64,000 nucleotides of DNA, taken from Antedon mediterranea. Lineage: Eukaryota; Echinodermata; Crinoidea; Comatulida; Antedonidae. Positions 37,801 through 49,600 of the stretch are shown here, piece after piece. The notes under the pieces were generated by a model. It did no database searches, was not told the DNA's origin, and saw nothing but the letters and a program-made list of their open reading frames with translations. A program made the position numbers and the translations under genes. Each line of letters begins with the position of its first letter. The stretch's first letter is position 1. The stretch lies in contig NC_092675.1 of assembly GCF_964355755.1 (NCBI RefSeq), positions 27,072,412 to 27,136,411 of the forward strand, given 5' to 3'.

Positions 37801-38278
37801 TCATACACGTTGACCTTTATATTCTTTACATAGGTATACAAATTGTATCGATACACAAACGTAATCATAAAAATGTCAGAAAGAAAATCAACCATTCATT
37901 TTACATTTGAGAATATTAAATGATAGTATGAAGACTTGTTGTTGTCGTACAGAATGTAGACCTATTTACATACATAATACTGTCAATAATGTGCCCTGAT
38001 AGAAAGCTCAATAAACAACGGTGATGTGTTCGTTCCATCGTGTCAACTAGTAGACCTAGACAATACCTATACACATAACTTTTTATTTTTTATTCGAGGG
38101 TTATTCCAAACGAATATTATCTTTTCTAAAATCAACACTATTTCGATCCGCCCATTTGTGTGGGCAAAAGCGTAGCTAATGGCATGATTGATAATACTTA
38201 CGGAGGACATGTTGCACCACTACATCTTGTTAGCATGCATATTACTGAGACACATTTCAGCCATTGTAAGCTATGCAT
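34871..38278 (-). CDS. Receptor gene C: CTLD type I receptor with short duplicated tail
   Basis: Five exons give 381 residues: signal 38202-38278 (MHSLQWLKCVSVICML, ends ATCP), Cys exon 37182-37279 (SFDCSGVNNCYLIYPENGRW), CTLD 36336-36686 (HPNCYTFIKVSN, SCIDAQRECEM, VGGNITVINS, NIICEST), stalk/TM 35683-35961 and tail 34871-35211. All phases fit. The stalk includes TTTSRLDLTT; the helix IITVSSAVIITIVVMCSLIF is followed by LRNKLKTSGRNH. The tail of about 113 residues contains two near-identical 48-residue units, each with HQNELYQLIS and STLYHD, and ends SYIELINN. The conserved sequon GGNITV may be glycosylated. Gene A is a close relative through a segmental duplication. This is one of the best-supported models in the cluster. 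Confidence 0.8.
34913..35200 (-). repeat. Tandem 144-bp coding duplication in gene C tail
   Basis: Two units of 144 bp (35057-35200 and 34913-35056) each encode DSKSLNQDTHQNELYQLISQ and DQSTLYHD. They are almost identical over most of their length, so the duplication is recent; it adds a second set of tyrosine motifs. The homologous tail exons of B and D have a single unit. Confidence 0.88.
36865..36950. repeat. 19-bp minisatellite in gene C intron 2
   Basis: About four units of CGGATTTGACGCATTTTTA type. The same position in gene A (53870-54015) holds a longer array of a related 19-bp unit. Confidence 0.8.
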
Positions 38279-38470
38279 GTTGCTGCTCCCACAACTGTTG
38301 TTATTGATAGAATAACACGGAAATACAACTGTACTTATTATCATAGCACAAACTGAAAGTATTTTCATTTCCTGCGTACGACACTACAACTTTAAACTGA
38401 TACATTTTTTAACAGCCAGTATAACTTATTTTTCTAAAGTCCTTTACGATTTCTTTTTGGTATTTCCTTA

Positions 38471-38880
38471 AGCTTGATTCCCACTAGAGACGCAACGCAA
38501 GGACGTATGCGAAACGCAAGCAAGTTGACCAATGACAACGACAGTTCGAATACTCCATCGGCGGTGATTTGTCAAACCATTTACGTTGCGTTTACGTCCT
38601 TGCGTTGCGCGTCCTAGTAAAAGCTTGGTTCCAACTAGGACGTAACGCAAGAACGTAAACGCAACGCAAGAGTGTTGACCAATGACAAGCGATAGTTCGA
38701 ATACTCCATCGGTGGTGATGTGTCAATCGAAGTTATAGACAGTTAGCAATCACAAGCGAATAAGCCATCGCTTGTGATTGGTCAATTCACTTGCGTTGCG
38801 TTACGTCCTTGCGTTGCGTCGCTAGTGGGAACCACGATTTTAACGTTGCGTTTACGTCCTTGCGTCGCGCGTCCTAGTAA
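38471..38880. repeat. Nested copies of a GC-rich MITE (CGCAACGCAAGGACGT family)
   Basis: Segments GACGCAACGCAAGGACGT, TTGACCAATGACAA and ATACTCCATCGG alternate with inverse segments TTACGTCCTTGCGTTGCG and GTCGCTAGTGGGAACC. At least two and a half copies are joined head to tail or nested. Each unit has inverted ends, so it is a MITE. It sits about 190 bp upstream of gene C's start codon; a related copy lies just upstream of gene A (55619-55755). Confidence 0.75.
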
Positions 38881-39780
38881 ACCAATAAGCATTTATTTCT
38901 AACATTTATGTGTGTTTTCGTACCGTACAAATCCATTGTCTTCTTTAAATCTTAGTTTGAGTTACAAACATTGGTATAAGCCTGTATTCAAATATATTCA
39001 CATTCTATCATTACAAATACCAATATAGCCTATATAATATACATATTAACACAATTTTAATATAATTTTATATTAAAAAATACATATATATAAATCTTTA
39101 TCGTTCTGATTTAGATTTGTGCTTTAAAAAATGTGTATCTCCATTGAGATCCAACCACTACATACCCACAGCATTGTAATTTTTCAGTAATTTGCCTTTG
39201 GAATAACAAGTATAAAATAATATACATGAATTGTTTTTTTTAGTTCCTTTTTTAGATTCTATAATTGCTTTCGTCTTTAAATTATTAAAATCTATATTTT
39301 GAATGTTATAAAGCTCTCATATTCAGTTCTAGCTACAATAATATGATCATGGTGATAATTCTGCTTTGTCAGTATGTTTGTCTGTCGGTTGGTCAGTTGT
39401 CTATTTCTTTATTTTAATGCATTATGAATCGCAAGCAGGCATGTATCGGATTCAATAGTATTTTGTAAGTCGACTGTTATTTTGTTTGATGATTGATCTG
39501 AAAATGCATTTTGTAAAATTATCGGTAACGTTATCGCTTCAAGTTAAACTTTTATTAAAAACAAAACATTAAAAAAAGACATCCTTATTCCTATTGTAAA
39601 TATTGTTAGTTATTATCAGTAGATATCGGTCTACCTAAATATCTAATAATATCAGAAAAAAAAATCTACAATAAATACAAGCAAATTTTTTCGATTACAA
39701 TTTTTGTAATACAGTACAGAGGGAAAATTGTAAATAAAAAAAGCATGTAAAAGAAAAATAAAGCATTATACAACTATGAA

Positions 39781-39786
39781 TTTATT
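39781..39786 (-). promoter_or_regulatory. Possible poly(A) signal of gene B
   Basis: AATAAA on the minus strand, 76 bases beyond the gene B stop codon. Position and sequence fit, but no cleavage data are available. Confidence 0.4.
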
Positions 39787-39861
39787 CCAACCATTGATGG
39801 TTTCCTAGCCCTACTACTCCTCATACGATGATAACACATATACGATTCTAAAGTGTAGTTT

Positions 39862-42622
39862 TTAATCAATGACATCCAGGTAGTAACTATTTTGATCAAC
39901 GGGACGTAGCTCCGAGTTTTGGTACAATTGAACGGCGGCAGTGTCGTTGTACAATTGAACAGCGGCAGTATCTGGTTGTGGACATACCTGGTACAATTCG
40001 TTCTGGTATGCGTCTGTCTTTATTGATTTAGGCCTATTGTCAGCCTCAAAATCTACAAAGACAAAATATTAGTAATTATACTACTACCATTATTTACTGG
40101 TAAGTGTTATATTAATACTACTATATTCAGCAACATAACGTACCTCTACCATGCTTTCTTCCTGATGTTTTAAACTTCTTTCGTAGAAAGAGTAAGACAA
40201 CTATAATTACAACAGTAATTATAACAGATGCAGACGAAATTATAATGTAACCCCGTACATCAGTTTGCAACGAATTGGTTGGTGTATCCGTAAATAAATC
40301 AACAACACCAGTAGTGACACCAAGATTGGTTGTTGTAGTTGGTTGTGTTGTTGTTGGTTGTGTTGATGTTGGTGGCTGTGTTGTTGTTGTTGGTGGTGGT
40401 TGTGTTGTTGTTGGTGGTGGTGGTTGTGTTGGTGGTGGTGGTGGTTGTGTTGGTGGTGGTGGTGGTGGTTGTGTTGGTGGTGGTGGTGGTTGCTTTGTTG
40501 CTGGTCGTGGTTTTGGTTCCTTCGGTACCGTCTCCCGGTCTGGCGATGATGGATCTGGAATAAATAAATAAAATATTTAACGCGTAACATATAAAATCAT
40601 CAATGATAAAAGACATTATTATTATTGATCATTCAATAGTTTAATACTTACAATAATCTATCTCAAAATTATTTTATGAAAAAAAATGCAAACAACAATT
40701 GTTTAGTGGGCCTACATACCTTCATGCCCTCCAGGAATACATGGTGCAGCCCTATAAAAACAAAATATAATTAAAATGACAATTTAAAGTGATACATTTA
40801 AATATGCATAACAAGGTGGTGGTATTTGTTGAGTTGTTTAATATTGTGTTATGTGGTCAAAAGACATATTTGTGTAACCACCATGGCATAATAACGTATT
40901 TACCAATCAATATATGCTTCGGTTTCTGATAGGCTGGTCCTCAATATCATCCGATTTGTTTTAAAATCATTCTATTGGACAATACGTTTGTCAGATTAGT
41001 TTCGATTTTAGCAAGCGATTTCTAGAAATATATACGTTGTGGCTTATTCTGTTCGTTGGTTGGTTGGCTATCAATCAGTCCTCAGTCCCAAAAATCCTGT
41101 TTTTTAATTTGTTGTCGATCCTTCATGGAAAACTGAAATTATTTAGAAGCTGTGGAATAACTGCCTGCTATTTTTATAAAGGCAGAAATAGCAAATTCGA
41201 TCAATTATTATACTGTATTTTGAAATTGTAAAAGCAACAATTAATCATTAGGCCTATATGTAATTTTTTTTTTTATATTTAAAATATTGTTAATTTTTTG
41301 TCTGTCAAATATCTATTGAACCCCGTTGAAAACAAGCTGATTTATTTCTATTAGGTGAAATTATTTTGTTTTAAGTAAGATGCTTTGTTTTGATTTGATT
41401 GTTACTCGTGGTACCCGAGTCTAGGACTCTCTCATCTTCTCCTCCACCTGGACACTATTGAGCCAACTTTTCAAGTCCTACTAGTTCTTTACGCGTCGTC
41501 TGACGGCTCTGAAACATGGCATGCATATAGGGCCTACTAGGGTAATAGATGAACAAAGCTAAAGAGAGAAAATGTTCGTACTTCAACCGGATGCAGAATT
41601 ATGACTTCATAAACATGGTACCAATCGAAAAAAAGTGCGATTTATAAAGGACTACTCCTCCCTTATTCGTTGTAGTATTAAGCTGGCATGAATATAGGCC
41701 CACTACAGGGCCATGTCCTCAAACCTATAGAGCCGGATTTTTAAATTTCAAACCGGATGCAGCCATATGACGTCTCGAAGATGGTACCTTGGTACCAAAC
41801 GATTTTCGTCGTAATATAGCCGTTTGGTGTCATTTCAAATGTATTGACTTGAAGAATAAGAATATATACAGTAAAGCCTATTTATGATATTGTGACGTCA
41901 CTTCTGCTCCCGGAAATAGCAAAACAAAAACGTATTTTGGTAGCGAGGTTGTTGATGTGTATGTGACGTTACATCCGGTCTTATGACGTCATTACAACTT
42001 CTTTTGCTGTACCCCGAGTATCGCACATTCGTGTTTTTATTTTCCAATGGCCTCTTCCTATATTTTTATTATTCAATTAAGCTCAATAGAGGTAGGCTTT
42101 TTATTATTATTCAGTTATTGTTTCCTTCTCTCTAGACTACAGGAAAAAATACTAAATGGAATAAGTGCATGCATAATTTGGGCTTTAGCCTTCTTACTCT
42201 CTGATTATTGCTCATTGGAAAGTAAGTCTATTATGATTAATAACCATAAATACGTCTTCTTATTTATTATTGCACTGATCATTCTGTCTATTATTAATTG
42301 TTTGTCAAAATGGACTCAAGTCTTCATAACACTAAATAAAAACTGAATAAAAATGTTACTTAACAAAACATATACAGTACACAATCTATATGCTGTGAAC
42401 GAGGCAGTAATTCATTTCATAATGGAATTACATAAAAGTCTCAGATTAAATTTATTTGATACTGAGACAATAACAGAAATAATACAACAACAAATGATTT
42501 TATTTTAAATGTAGTTGTACTTACCCTAAGCATGGTGGTCTCTGTGTCCTAATTAACGCAAATTGGCAAACAATGATTAGGAAAAATAAAATCAACCGAG
42601 GTACAATTGTTAAGAATTTCAT
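39862..42622 (-). CDS. Receptor gene B: family member without CTLD, Pro-rich stalk
   Basis: Four exons give 243 residues: signal 42525-42622 (MKFLTIVPRLILFFLIIVCQ), a 32-base exon 40720-40751 (AAPCIPGGHE), stalk/TM 40144-40554 and tail 39862-40052. Phases 2, 1, 1 fit, so the tiny exon takes the place of the Cys exon and no CTLD exon intervenes. In the phase-consistent frame the stalk is runs of 2-6 prolines separated by TQ or TTTQ, then VTTGVVDLFTDTPTNSLQ, a helix (YIIISSASVIITVVIIVVLL) and FLRKKFKTSGRKHG, which matches gene C. The other two frames would give His/Asn- or Thr/Asn-rich peptides and do not continue into the helix. The tail has YQNELYQV, QLYNDT and QLYQNS, of the short class. It could be a mucin-like receptor that lost its lectin domain. 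Confidence 0.65.
40330..40500. repeat. GGT/TGT-rich minisatellite encoding gene B stalk
   Basis: The + strand reads repeated GGTGGTGGTTGTGTT units of varying length. On the minus strand in the gene B frame these encode Pro runs spaced by Thr-Gln. Such arrays are prone to length change, so the stalk length is probably polymorphic. Confidence 0.8.
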
Positions 42623-45600
42623 TGCAGCAACTACAAGAAATCACAAGCTGATCACAATGTCAGCCCACAGAATCTGTTAGCTACCTTGTTTGGCTCCATC
42701 AGTCTGATTTGCATAATATCAAAAGGAAAATGTTTCCTTCTTCCGCAAAATTATCTAAAATATTATATTTTTTCACGAACAATTGAATTTACAGGAAACA
42801 GCTTTACGTTAATTTTCTGCATTGTGTTTTGTATAAATGGAAATTAATTTAAAAAAAAGTTCAATCAGAATTTCTTTAAAGAATCACAGTATTTACGGTA
42901 TTTGACAGTTTTTTACCTTGGACCATGGTATTAAGTCGGACCTAAATAATGTTTTTAAAAACACCTAATAATTAAGAAAATAACACTATTGTATGGCCTA
43001 CAATGTATCATAAAAATACATTTATGTAAAAATGTGTATTCTTTCACATCAATATGCATATAACACACAACAAGTTTATGTGACATAATTTCAAAGTACA
43101 GCGCTTTTGATAATGGTTTCATAGAGCGCTGTATCAAATGTGTAATGTAATTGTAATTTGTAACACACAATTGTATTTAACCTAAAACCAAATTAGAAGT
43201 ACTTAATGATATAGGATGGTGCAATATGTTGTTTCTTGATACTGTTTTTATTTTATAACTTAATTATATAAGTGATCTACGTAAACACCTTATATGGGCG
43301 ATTTCCGTTCAATGTTCTACATTGTTAAAAAATAGTTAATAATATTATTTGTAAGAATAAAATATGTTCATTGACTAATGATTATATCAAGTTATTCGAA
43401 TTCTGATACAGCATATAGAAGTATGGCGTTAATGATCTAAATCGGAAATAATTTATATGAAAAGAGATTAATGTTAAAAGGAGATTTATGTTTAGATTAC
43501 ATGAATTGATTTTAGGACCATTGGTAATATTTGTTAAATGTTCACACACAGTGTCACAATCTTTGCGATATTTAAAATCGTTAGTTCTTCCTTAGTCTGG
43601 GATCCAGACGGAGTTTTTTCTTAATATTAGTAAAAATATAAATATTTTTGCACATATGGCGTTTCATACGTGTATTACTTGAGTTTGGATACTCCGTCTG
43701 GGGAAACACGCAAAAGTCACGTGGTTTGACACCAAGAATTCTTGGTGCATAGATTATCCGGTTGACTAGTTTCAGCTGCATGCGATTGGCTACTCACTCG
43801 TACACTGTTTTAATATTCATGTTTCAGAATTTCAAAGACTCAACAACTAAGAAGGTACGCATGCGCTATGTTACGTTTAGACAATGTGTACTTGGGTACA
43901 TTAATGAAAGTTTCTGAAGGCTAGAAATGATTTTATAACATTTGATGGGATTTTTCCCAAGAAAACTCGTCTTGCTTCTCCGCAAATCAAACATTGAATG
44001 GATCATTTAATATTACGCGGAGATAATTTGATTTAATTCCCACCCAGACCCTGTCCTGTTCTGTGTAGTGGTGTACAACTCCCTGGACTGGTGTAGCCCT
44101 GTCTGTTGTGTGTGAATCCTGTTGTGTGCCGGTGGTGGTATGTAGGCCTACCTTATTGGTGTTTTATTTGGCAGGTCATACGTGCGAGTTGAGTAGGACC
44201 TACGAAGGAGGCCTAGGCTAAGGACTAAACAATTTATAAACAAAACAACTTGGCAACACGATTTCATATTTCAACAGTCTCGATCGTACATTCAGCACTG
44301 TACGTACTCGATCTTTTTCATTTTGAAACAAAATGATCATTGGTTGATTTGAAATCCATATTTACATACCGCCCGCCCCATATAGCCAAATGCGGTATGA
44401 TAACCTACGTCATTCTTATTGGATGTTTGCGGTCTGCAAATCGATTTCTATACGTGTTTCACAAGTCTGTATTTTCAGACAAAAATCGCGGTCGAAATAA
44501 AAACAAATAAATAAAAATAAAAAACAATACAGACTTGGAGCAAGTCTAGTTCTTCCTGTGTAAAAAGAAATTAAAAACATTCCAATATAGTGTTCCAGTT
44601 ATTTTTGTGTATTTCATTGAAACAGGAATTTAATCGGTTACCACCTTTTTAGTCGCGTGCAATGCGACTCTACAGCTGACTATGTCGGTCGGTCGGTCAG
44701 TCGGTCGGTCGGTTTGTCAGGTTTGTCGGTAAACACTAACTCAAATTTTAGCACGCGACTGAAGCCAACTATAATGGCCTTGTTAAGGAAGCCTAGCACT
44801 TTTTACTTTCTTGTGACCACGTGTCTTTCGCTTTACCCTTTTTGTTTAGAAGTTATATTAAACGAGGTATCAAAAACTAAAAAGTACAATTTTTGTTAAA
44901 TCACAATTTATTTAACATCGTTAATTATTATGGTATCTTTCTTATAATCTGAATTGTGTACAATAGGCTTAGCATTACACTCATAATACAGTTGTTATTT
45001 TTCTTTCAAATTTATTTAACCAAAAACTCCATAATAACATATTTATTTTTAAAATACATCATTTTTAGTTTGTGTTTTCAGAAAGGCTATTTTACTTATA
45101 TGCGTAATATTTTAGAAATAGAAGCCAGCGATTTAAGCAGTAATAATTAAAATGTATCTATATTATTAATTGTAAAACAAGAATTTTACTAAAATAATAT
45201 ATATATATAATATATACAGTATCATAATCCTTTTTTTCAATTTAAACTTTTTGAAAACAAAATTTAGCTACATTAAAAACAGCATCACATTTATATTAAG
45301 CTTAGTAACAAATAATTCACAAAAAGAGATGCTATCCTATTTCACATGATTAGATCAGAAAGAGCATATAAAAAGAAATTCGATCGTTTCGATTTTTTTT
45401 GTCGCCTTCAGAAAAAATCCTATAGCGTCAAGACTACTCATGAAAAATGGCGGTAAAATACATGATTAAAATCTTTCTTGTTAAACTATCTTATTTTTGT
45501 TCTTATTTGTGTTCGAGTAGAGAGGCTATAAACTCAGGGGAGGAAATATCCTCCAATTTCACCAAGAAAAAAAGGATGAAATGAAAAAGATGAATGCGAA

Positions 45601-45984
45601 GTTTGAAATTTAGATATTTAGAATGATAGCAAGAAATGATATATTTAATGAAAACCGTAAGGTTAGAGTCCATACACTGTGCAAGTCCAAGATGCGATTT
45701 TGGGCTCTGTCCGTATGTGAGACGCTTCATACCTGATGTTATCGTAGTACAACTACTACTTACAATTTGTATTTATAGTATAAAATATTGCAAATATAGA
45801 AAAATATATTGAACAAATACAAATACATACAGATTACATTGAAATATTTACGATATAAAATATTGAAAATATAGAAAAATATATATATTGAACAAATAAC
45901 AATACAGATTATATTGGCATTCCATCAATTATATTGCATCACCAAACACATTAAATGATTCATGAAGCGGGATCTCATATACAC
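42623..45984. other. Region between gene B and the LTR element, split duplicated flank
   Basis: No gene seen. 43370-43590 and 45215-45445 are homologous to adjacent parts of 34390-34860 (gene C 3' flank); GCATCACATTTAT and TATAGCGTCAAGACTA are shared. About 1.6 kb between the two parts is absent from the gene C copy and is therefore probably inserted. It contains a CGGT tandem run near 44682-44712 but no recognisable coding sequence. Confidence 0.55.
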
Positions 45985-46432
45985 TGTCACGAACTCCTCT
46001 TACGTATGTTTCCGAGCGGTTGAAAATACTTTAGGAACTCCCTTGTGACATAAAAGTATACACACAAAATCCACAAAGTTGTAAAATAACTCAAAAACAA
46101 AGCTTTAATTTCAATCAACTTCAACTTTTAACAATCCAGTAAGCACTTTAAACAACAGCTTCACAATGACTTTACAATATAACATCCAACCTCTAATCCA
46201 ACAACCTTACAATAGTTTACATCCCTTTATATACAAGATGCTCCCATCCTTCTAGATCATTCTTTATACTTCTCATTATTACATGATTACAGTTTCTATT
46301 AATAGCACTTCTGGAATGTTCTTGATTGTTCTTATTAATTATACATGGTTTATTAAATCAAAACATCTTATTCTAGAATGTTCATGTAAATACTATGTTA
46401 CTCTATATGTTAGGGAATGGTAATTTATTACA
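45985..46432 (-). repeat. 3' LTR of Gmr1-like element
   Basis: 448 bp, almost identical to the copy at 51566-52013, with substitutions in the CTCCCATCC/CTCCTATCC and AATACTATG/AATATTATG contexts. In the element's orientation it starts TGTAATAAATTACC. Confidence 0.93.
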
Positions 46433-46446
46433 CTCCCCCCTCTTTC
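46433..46446 (-). promoter_or_regulatory. Polypurine tract of Gmr1-like element
   Basis: On the minus strand the bases AAAGAGGGGGGAG directly precede the 3' LTR, the expected site for plus-strand priming. Confidence 0.8.
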
Positions 46447-46659
46447 TGAGCTCAAAACTCTTTCTTGGAGTTTTGAGGGGCAAGTATACACGGACGTGGC
46501 AAAATATAACATTTTCGTCCTATAAACCTGTTTAATATATGTATATAAATTCAAACTACATTACGTGAAAACCAAATTCTCATTACAAACAAAATGTAAG
46601 AAACAAGTAACTTATAAACATTAAAACCTATTTTGTCTATTTGTAAAGTAACCCTTGCT

Positions 46660-49600
46660 TTAAGTTAATGGTTTTCGTGACAATCCGTCAGCATTACCAT
46701 TAGAAATACCCCTTCTATGTACAACAGTAAAGCAATAAGGTTGTAAATCAAGACTCCATCTAGTTAGTCTTTTGTTTGTCTCTTTCATTTCAACCAACCA
46801 TTTGAGTGGTTGATGGTCAGTAACTATCTTAAATTTTCTGCCTAGTAGATAATATCGCAGACTTTCGACAGCCCATTTTATAGCTAAACACTCTTTCTCT
46901 ATAGTTGCATAATTCTGTTCTCTTGGGAACATCTTACGACTAAGATACAATACTGGATGGTCAGTACCATCAGGACCTAGTTGACTAAGTACTGCACCTA
47001 ACCCTCGATCTGACGCATCTGTTTGCAGTATAAACTCTGCATTAAAATCTGGGTTTCGTAACACAGGGTCTGAACATAACGCCTGTTTTAACTTTACAAG
47101 TGCATCTTCGCACTCAGGCGTCCATTTGATTTTATCTGGATGTTTTTTCCCCGTCAGATCAGTTAGAGGTGCTGCAATGTCAGCATAATTAGGAATAAAC
47201 TTTCGGTAGTATCCTGTCAGGCCAAGAAAAGATTTAACATCCTTCTTAGTTTTAGGGTTTTCCCATTGTACTACCGCTTCTACCTTAGTCTTTTGAGGAC
47301 GTATCATTCCCTCTCCAACTACATACCCTAAATAATGCACTTTACTATGTGCGAAACTACATTTTGCAGGTTTGACTGTCAGATTAGCTTGCTTGAGGGT
47401 CTGAAAAATGTCCCTAAGATGATGGATATGGCTTTCCCAGTCTGGACTAAATATTACCAGATCATCCATATAAGCTGCTGCATAAGATTCTTTCTTGCGC
47501 AACAGTTGATCCATCATTCTTTGAAACGTTGCAGGAGCCCCATGCAAGCCAAATGGTAAATACTTAAATTGGTACAAACCCATTGGTGTTGAAAAAGCTG
47601 TATATGGTTTTGACCGTTCAGTTAATGGAACCTGCCAGTAACCTTTACATAAATCTAACTTCGTTATAAATTTAGCAGGACCAACCCTGCCTATTATTTC
47701 ATCTATTCGAGGCATTGGATATGCATCAAACTTGCTCAAGCTATTCACTTTTTTGTAATTTACGCAAAAGCGAGCTGTACCGTCCGGCTTTGGTACCATG
47801 ATATAAGGAGAGGACCAGGGACTGTGAGACTCTTCTATTACCCCAAGTTCCAACATAGATTCTATCTCTTCTTTTACTTTGCCTAACTTAGCCTGAGGAA
47901 TTGGATAAGCTCTTAATCTAACTGGGTGTACCCCTAGGTTCATTTCAATATCATGCTTTATTACAGTAGTTTTCCCTGGCTTGTCCTGTAACACTGAGTC
48001 AAATTCAGAAAACACCTCCGCTAAATCTGAAAGCTGAGATTCATCTAGTCCTTCACCAGAATCTAAGGTTAAATTGGAACTAGAAATATTTGACCAAGAA
48101 ATGTCCTTATCCTGACCCTCGTCTTGTCCAGTTACATCATTTATAGCCAGCATAACCTCAATAGTTCTACGATGAAATTGTTTTAAAAGATTTATGTGGT
48201 AGACTTTTGACTTTTTCCGTTTATCATTAGTTTCCACCTCATAGTTTACTGGACCTAGTTTCCTTAAAACCTTGTAAGGACCTTGCCATTTTGCCTCTAA
48301 TGCATCGTTACTAGATGGTAAGAGTAATAGGACTTCATCACCTGGACTAAATTCTCTACAAACAGATTTCTGATCATATTTTTGTTTTTGCCTTGTTTGG
48401 GATAGTTCAATGTTTTCCTGGACTAGATCTTTCATTGAAGTTAATCTATCTCTCATTTTAACAACGTGTGAAACCACACTTTGAGGACCTGTCACCGTGC
48501 CTGTCCACATTTCTTTCATTATATCAAGTGGACCTCGTACCTTCCAACCATACAATAATTCAAATGGAGAGAACCCAGTTGACTCCTGCGGTACCTCCCT
48601 ATAAGCAAATAATAGGTACGGAAGCAATTTATCCCATTCTCGGGGATCATCCTGAACAAATTTTCTAATCATAGCCTTGAGGGTGCCATTAAATCTTTCC
48701 ACTAATCCATCGGTTTGTGGATGGTAGGGAGAAGTAGTCAAGCCCTTAATTGAAAGTAACTTATAAATTTGACTCAACAACTTAGAGGTAAAGTTAGAGC
48801 CTTGATCGGTTAAAATTTCTGTTGGTACCCCTACCCTGGAAAATAATTTAATCAACTCATCCGCTATCTTTGGAGCTTCAATACTTCTCAGTGGGATAGC
48901 CTCCGGATATCGAGTTGCATAATCACATATAACCAAGACATATTTATTTCCTGTCTTACTCCGTGCTAGTGGACCAACAATGTCCATAGCGATTCGGCGG
49001 AATGGTTCACTGATTATTGGCATAGGAATCATCGGGGCCTTCAATTTAGTTTTATACTTTGAAGTTTTCTGACAATTTTCACAAGTGTTGCAATATTCGG
49101 TCACATCCTTTCTAATACCAGGCCAAAAGAATCTCTGCTTTATCCTATCTAATGTCTTTTTCCTACCTAAATGACCTGCCAAAGGAATATCATGTGAGAC
49201 TTTCAATACACTATTACGGCAAGGGTATGGAACTACTAATTGCTCTATTGGTTCTGTCTGGTGTTTAGTGAAAACCTGCCTAAATAAAATTCCATCCTTA
49301 CAGACTATCTTTATAGTGTCATCATCCTTCTGTACTAACATCTGTTCTCGAAGTGAAATTAAAGTTCTATCCTTAACCTGATAATCCTTAATTTTATCTC
49401 TGCCAATATCTAAAATGTCTAATTCACTATCTTGGCTAGATTGAGCTTCCTTTGTTTTTGCAAACTCTTTCCTAACTTTTCGTTTCTCACTTCTGGTTTT
49501 ATGAACTTTTTCCTTGGGAGGGTTGTTACTGAGTAGTTGGCCATCTAAATGTCCAAATTCTTCTTGAAAATTAATCACATCATCTAACTGATGTGAAATA

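Larger units (their letters stand above)
38279..39861. other. Intergenic region between genes B and C
   Basis: No gene seen. It holds the MITE cluster at 38471-38880, then DNA homologous to the region upstream of gene D (33900-34390), up to gene B's 3' end. Confidence 0.55.

Noticed and set aside
38471-38880. Possible CRISPR-like or regulatory repeat array
   Set aside because: Units are inverted and nested MITE copies, not equal repeats with unique spacers; the genome is eukaryotic.
40240-40616. His/Asn-rich and Thr/Asn-rich minus ORFs and Val/Gly-rich + ORFs
   Set aside because: These are other frames of the gene B stalk repeat. Only the Pro-rich frame is in phase with the splice sites and leads into the TM helix.
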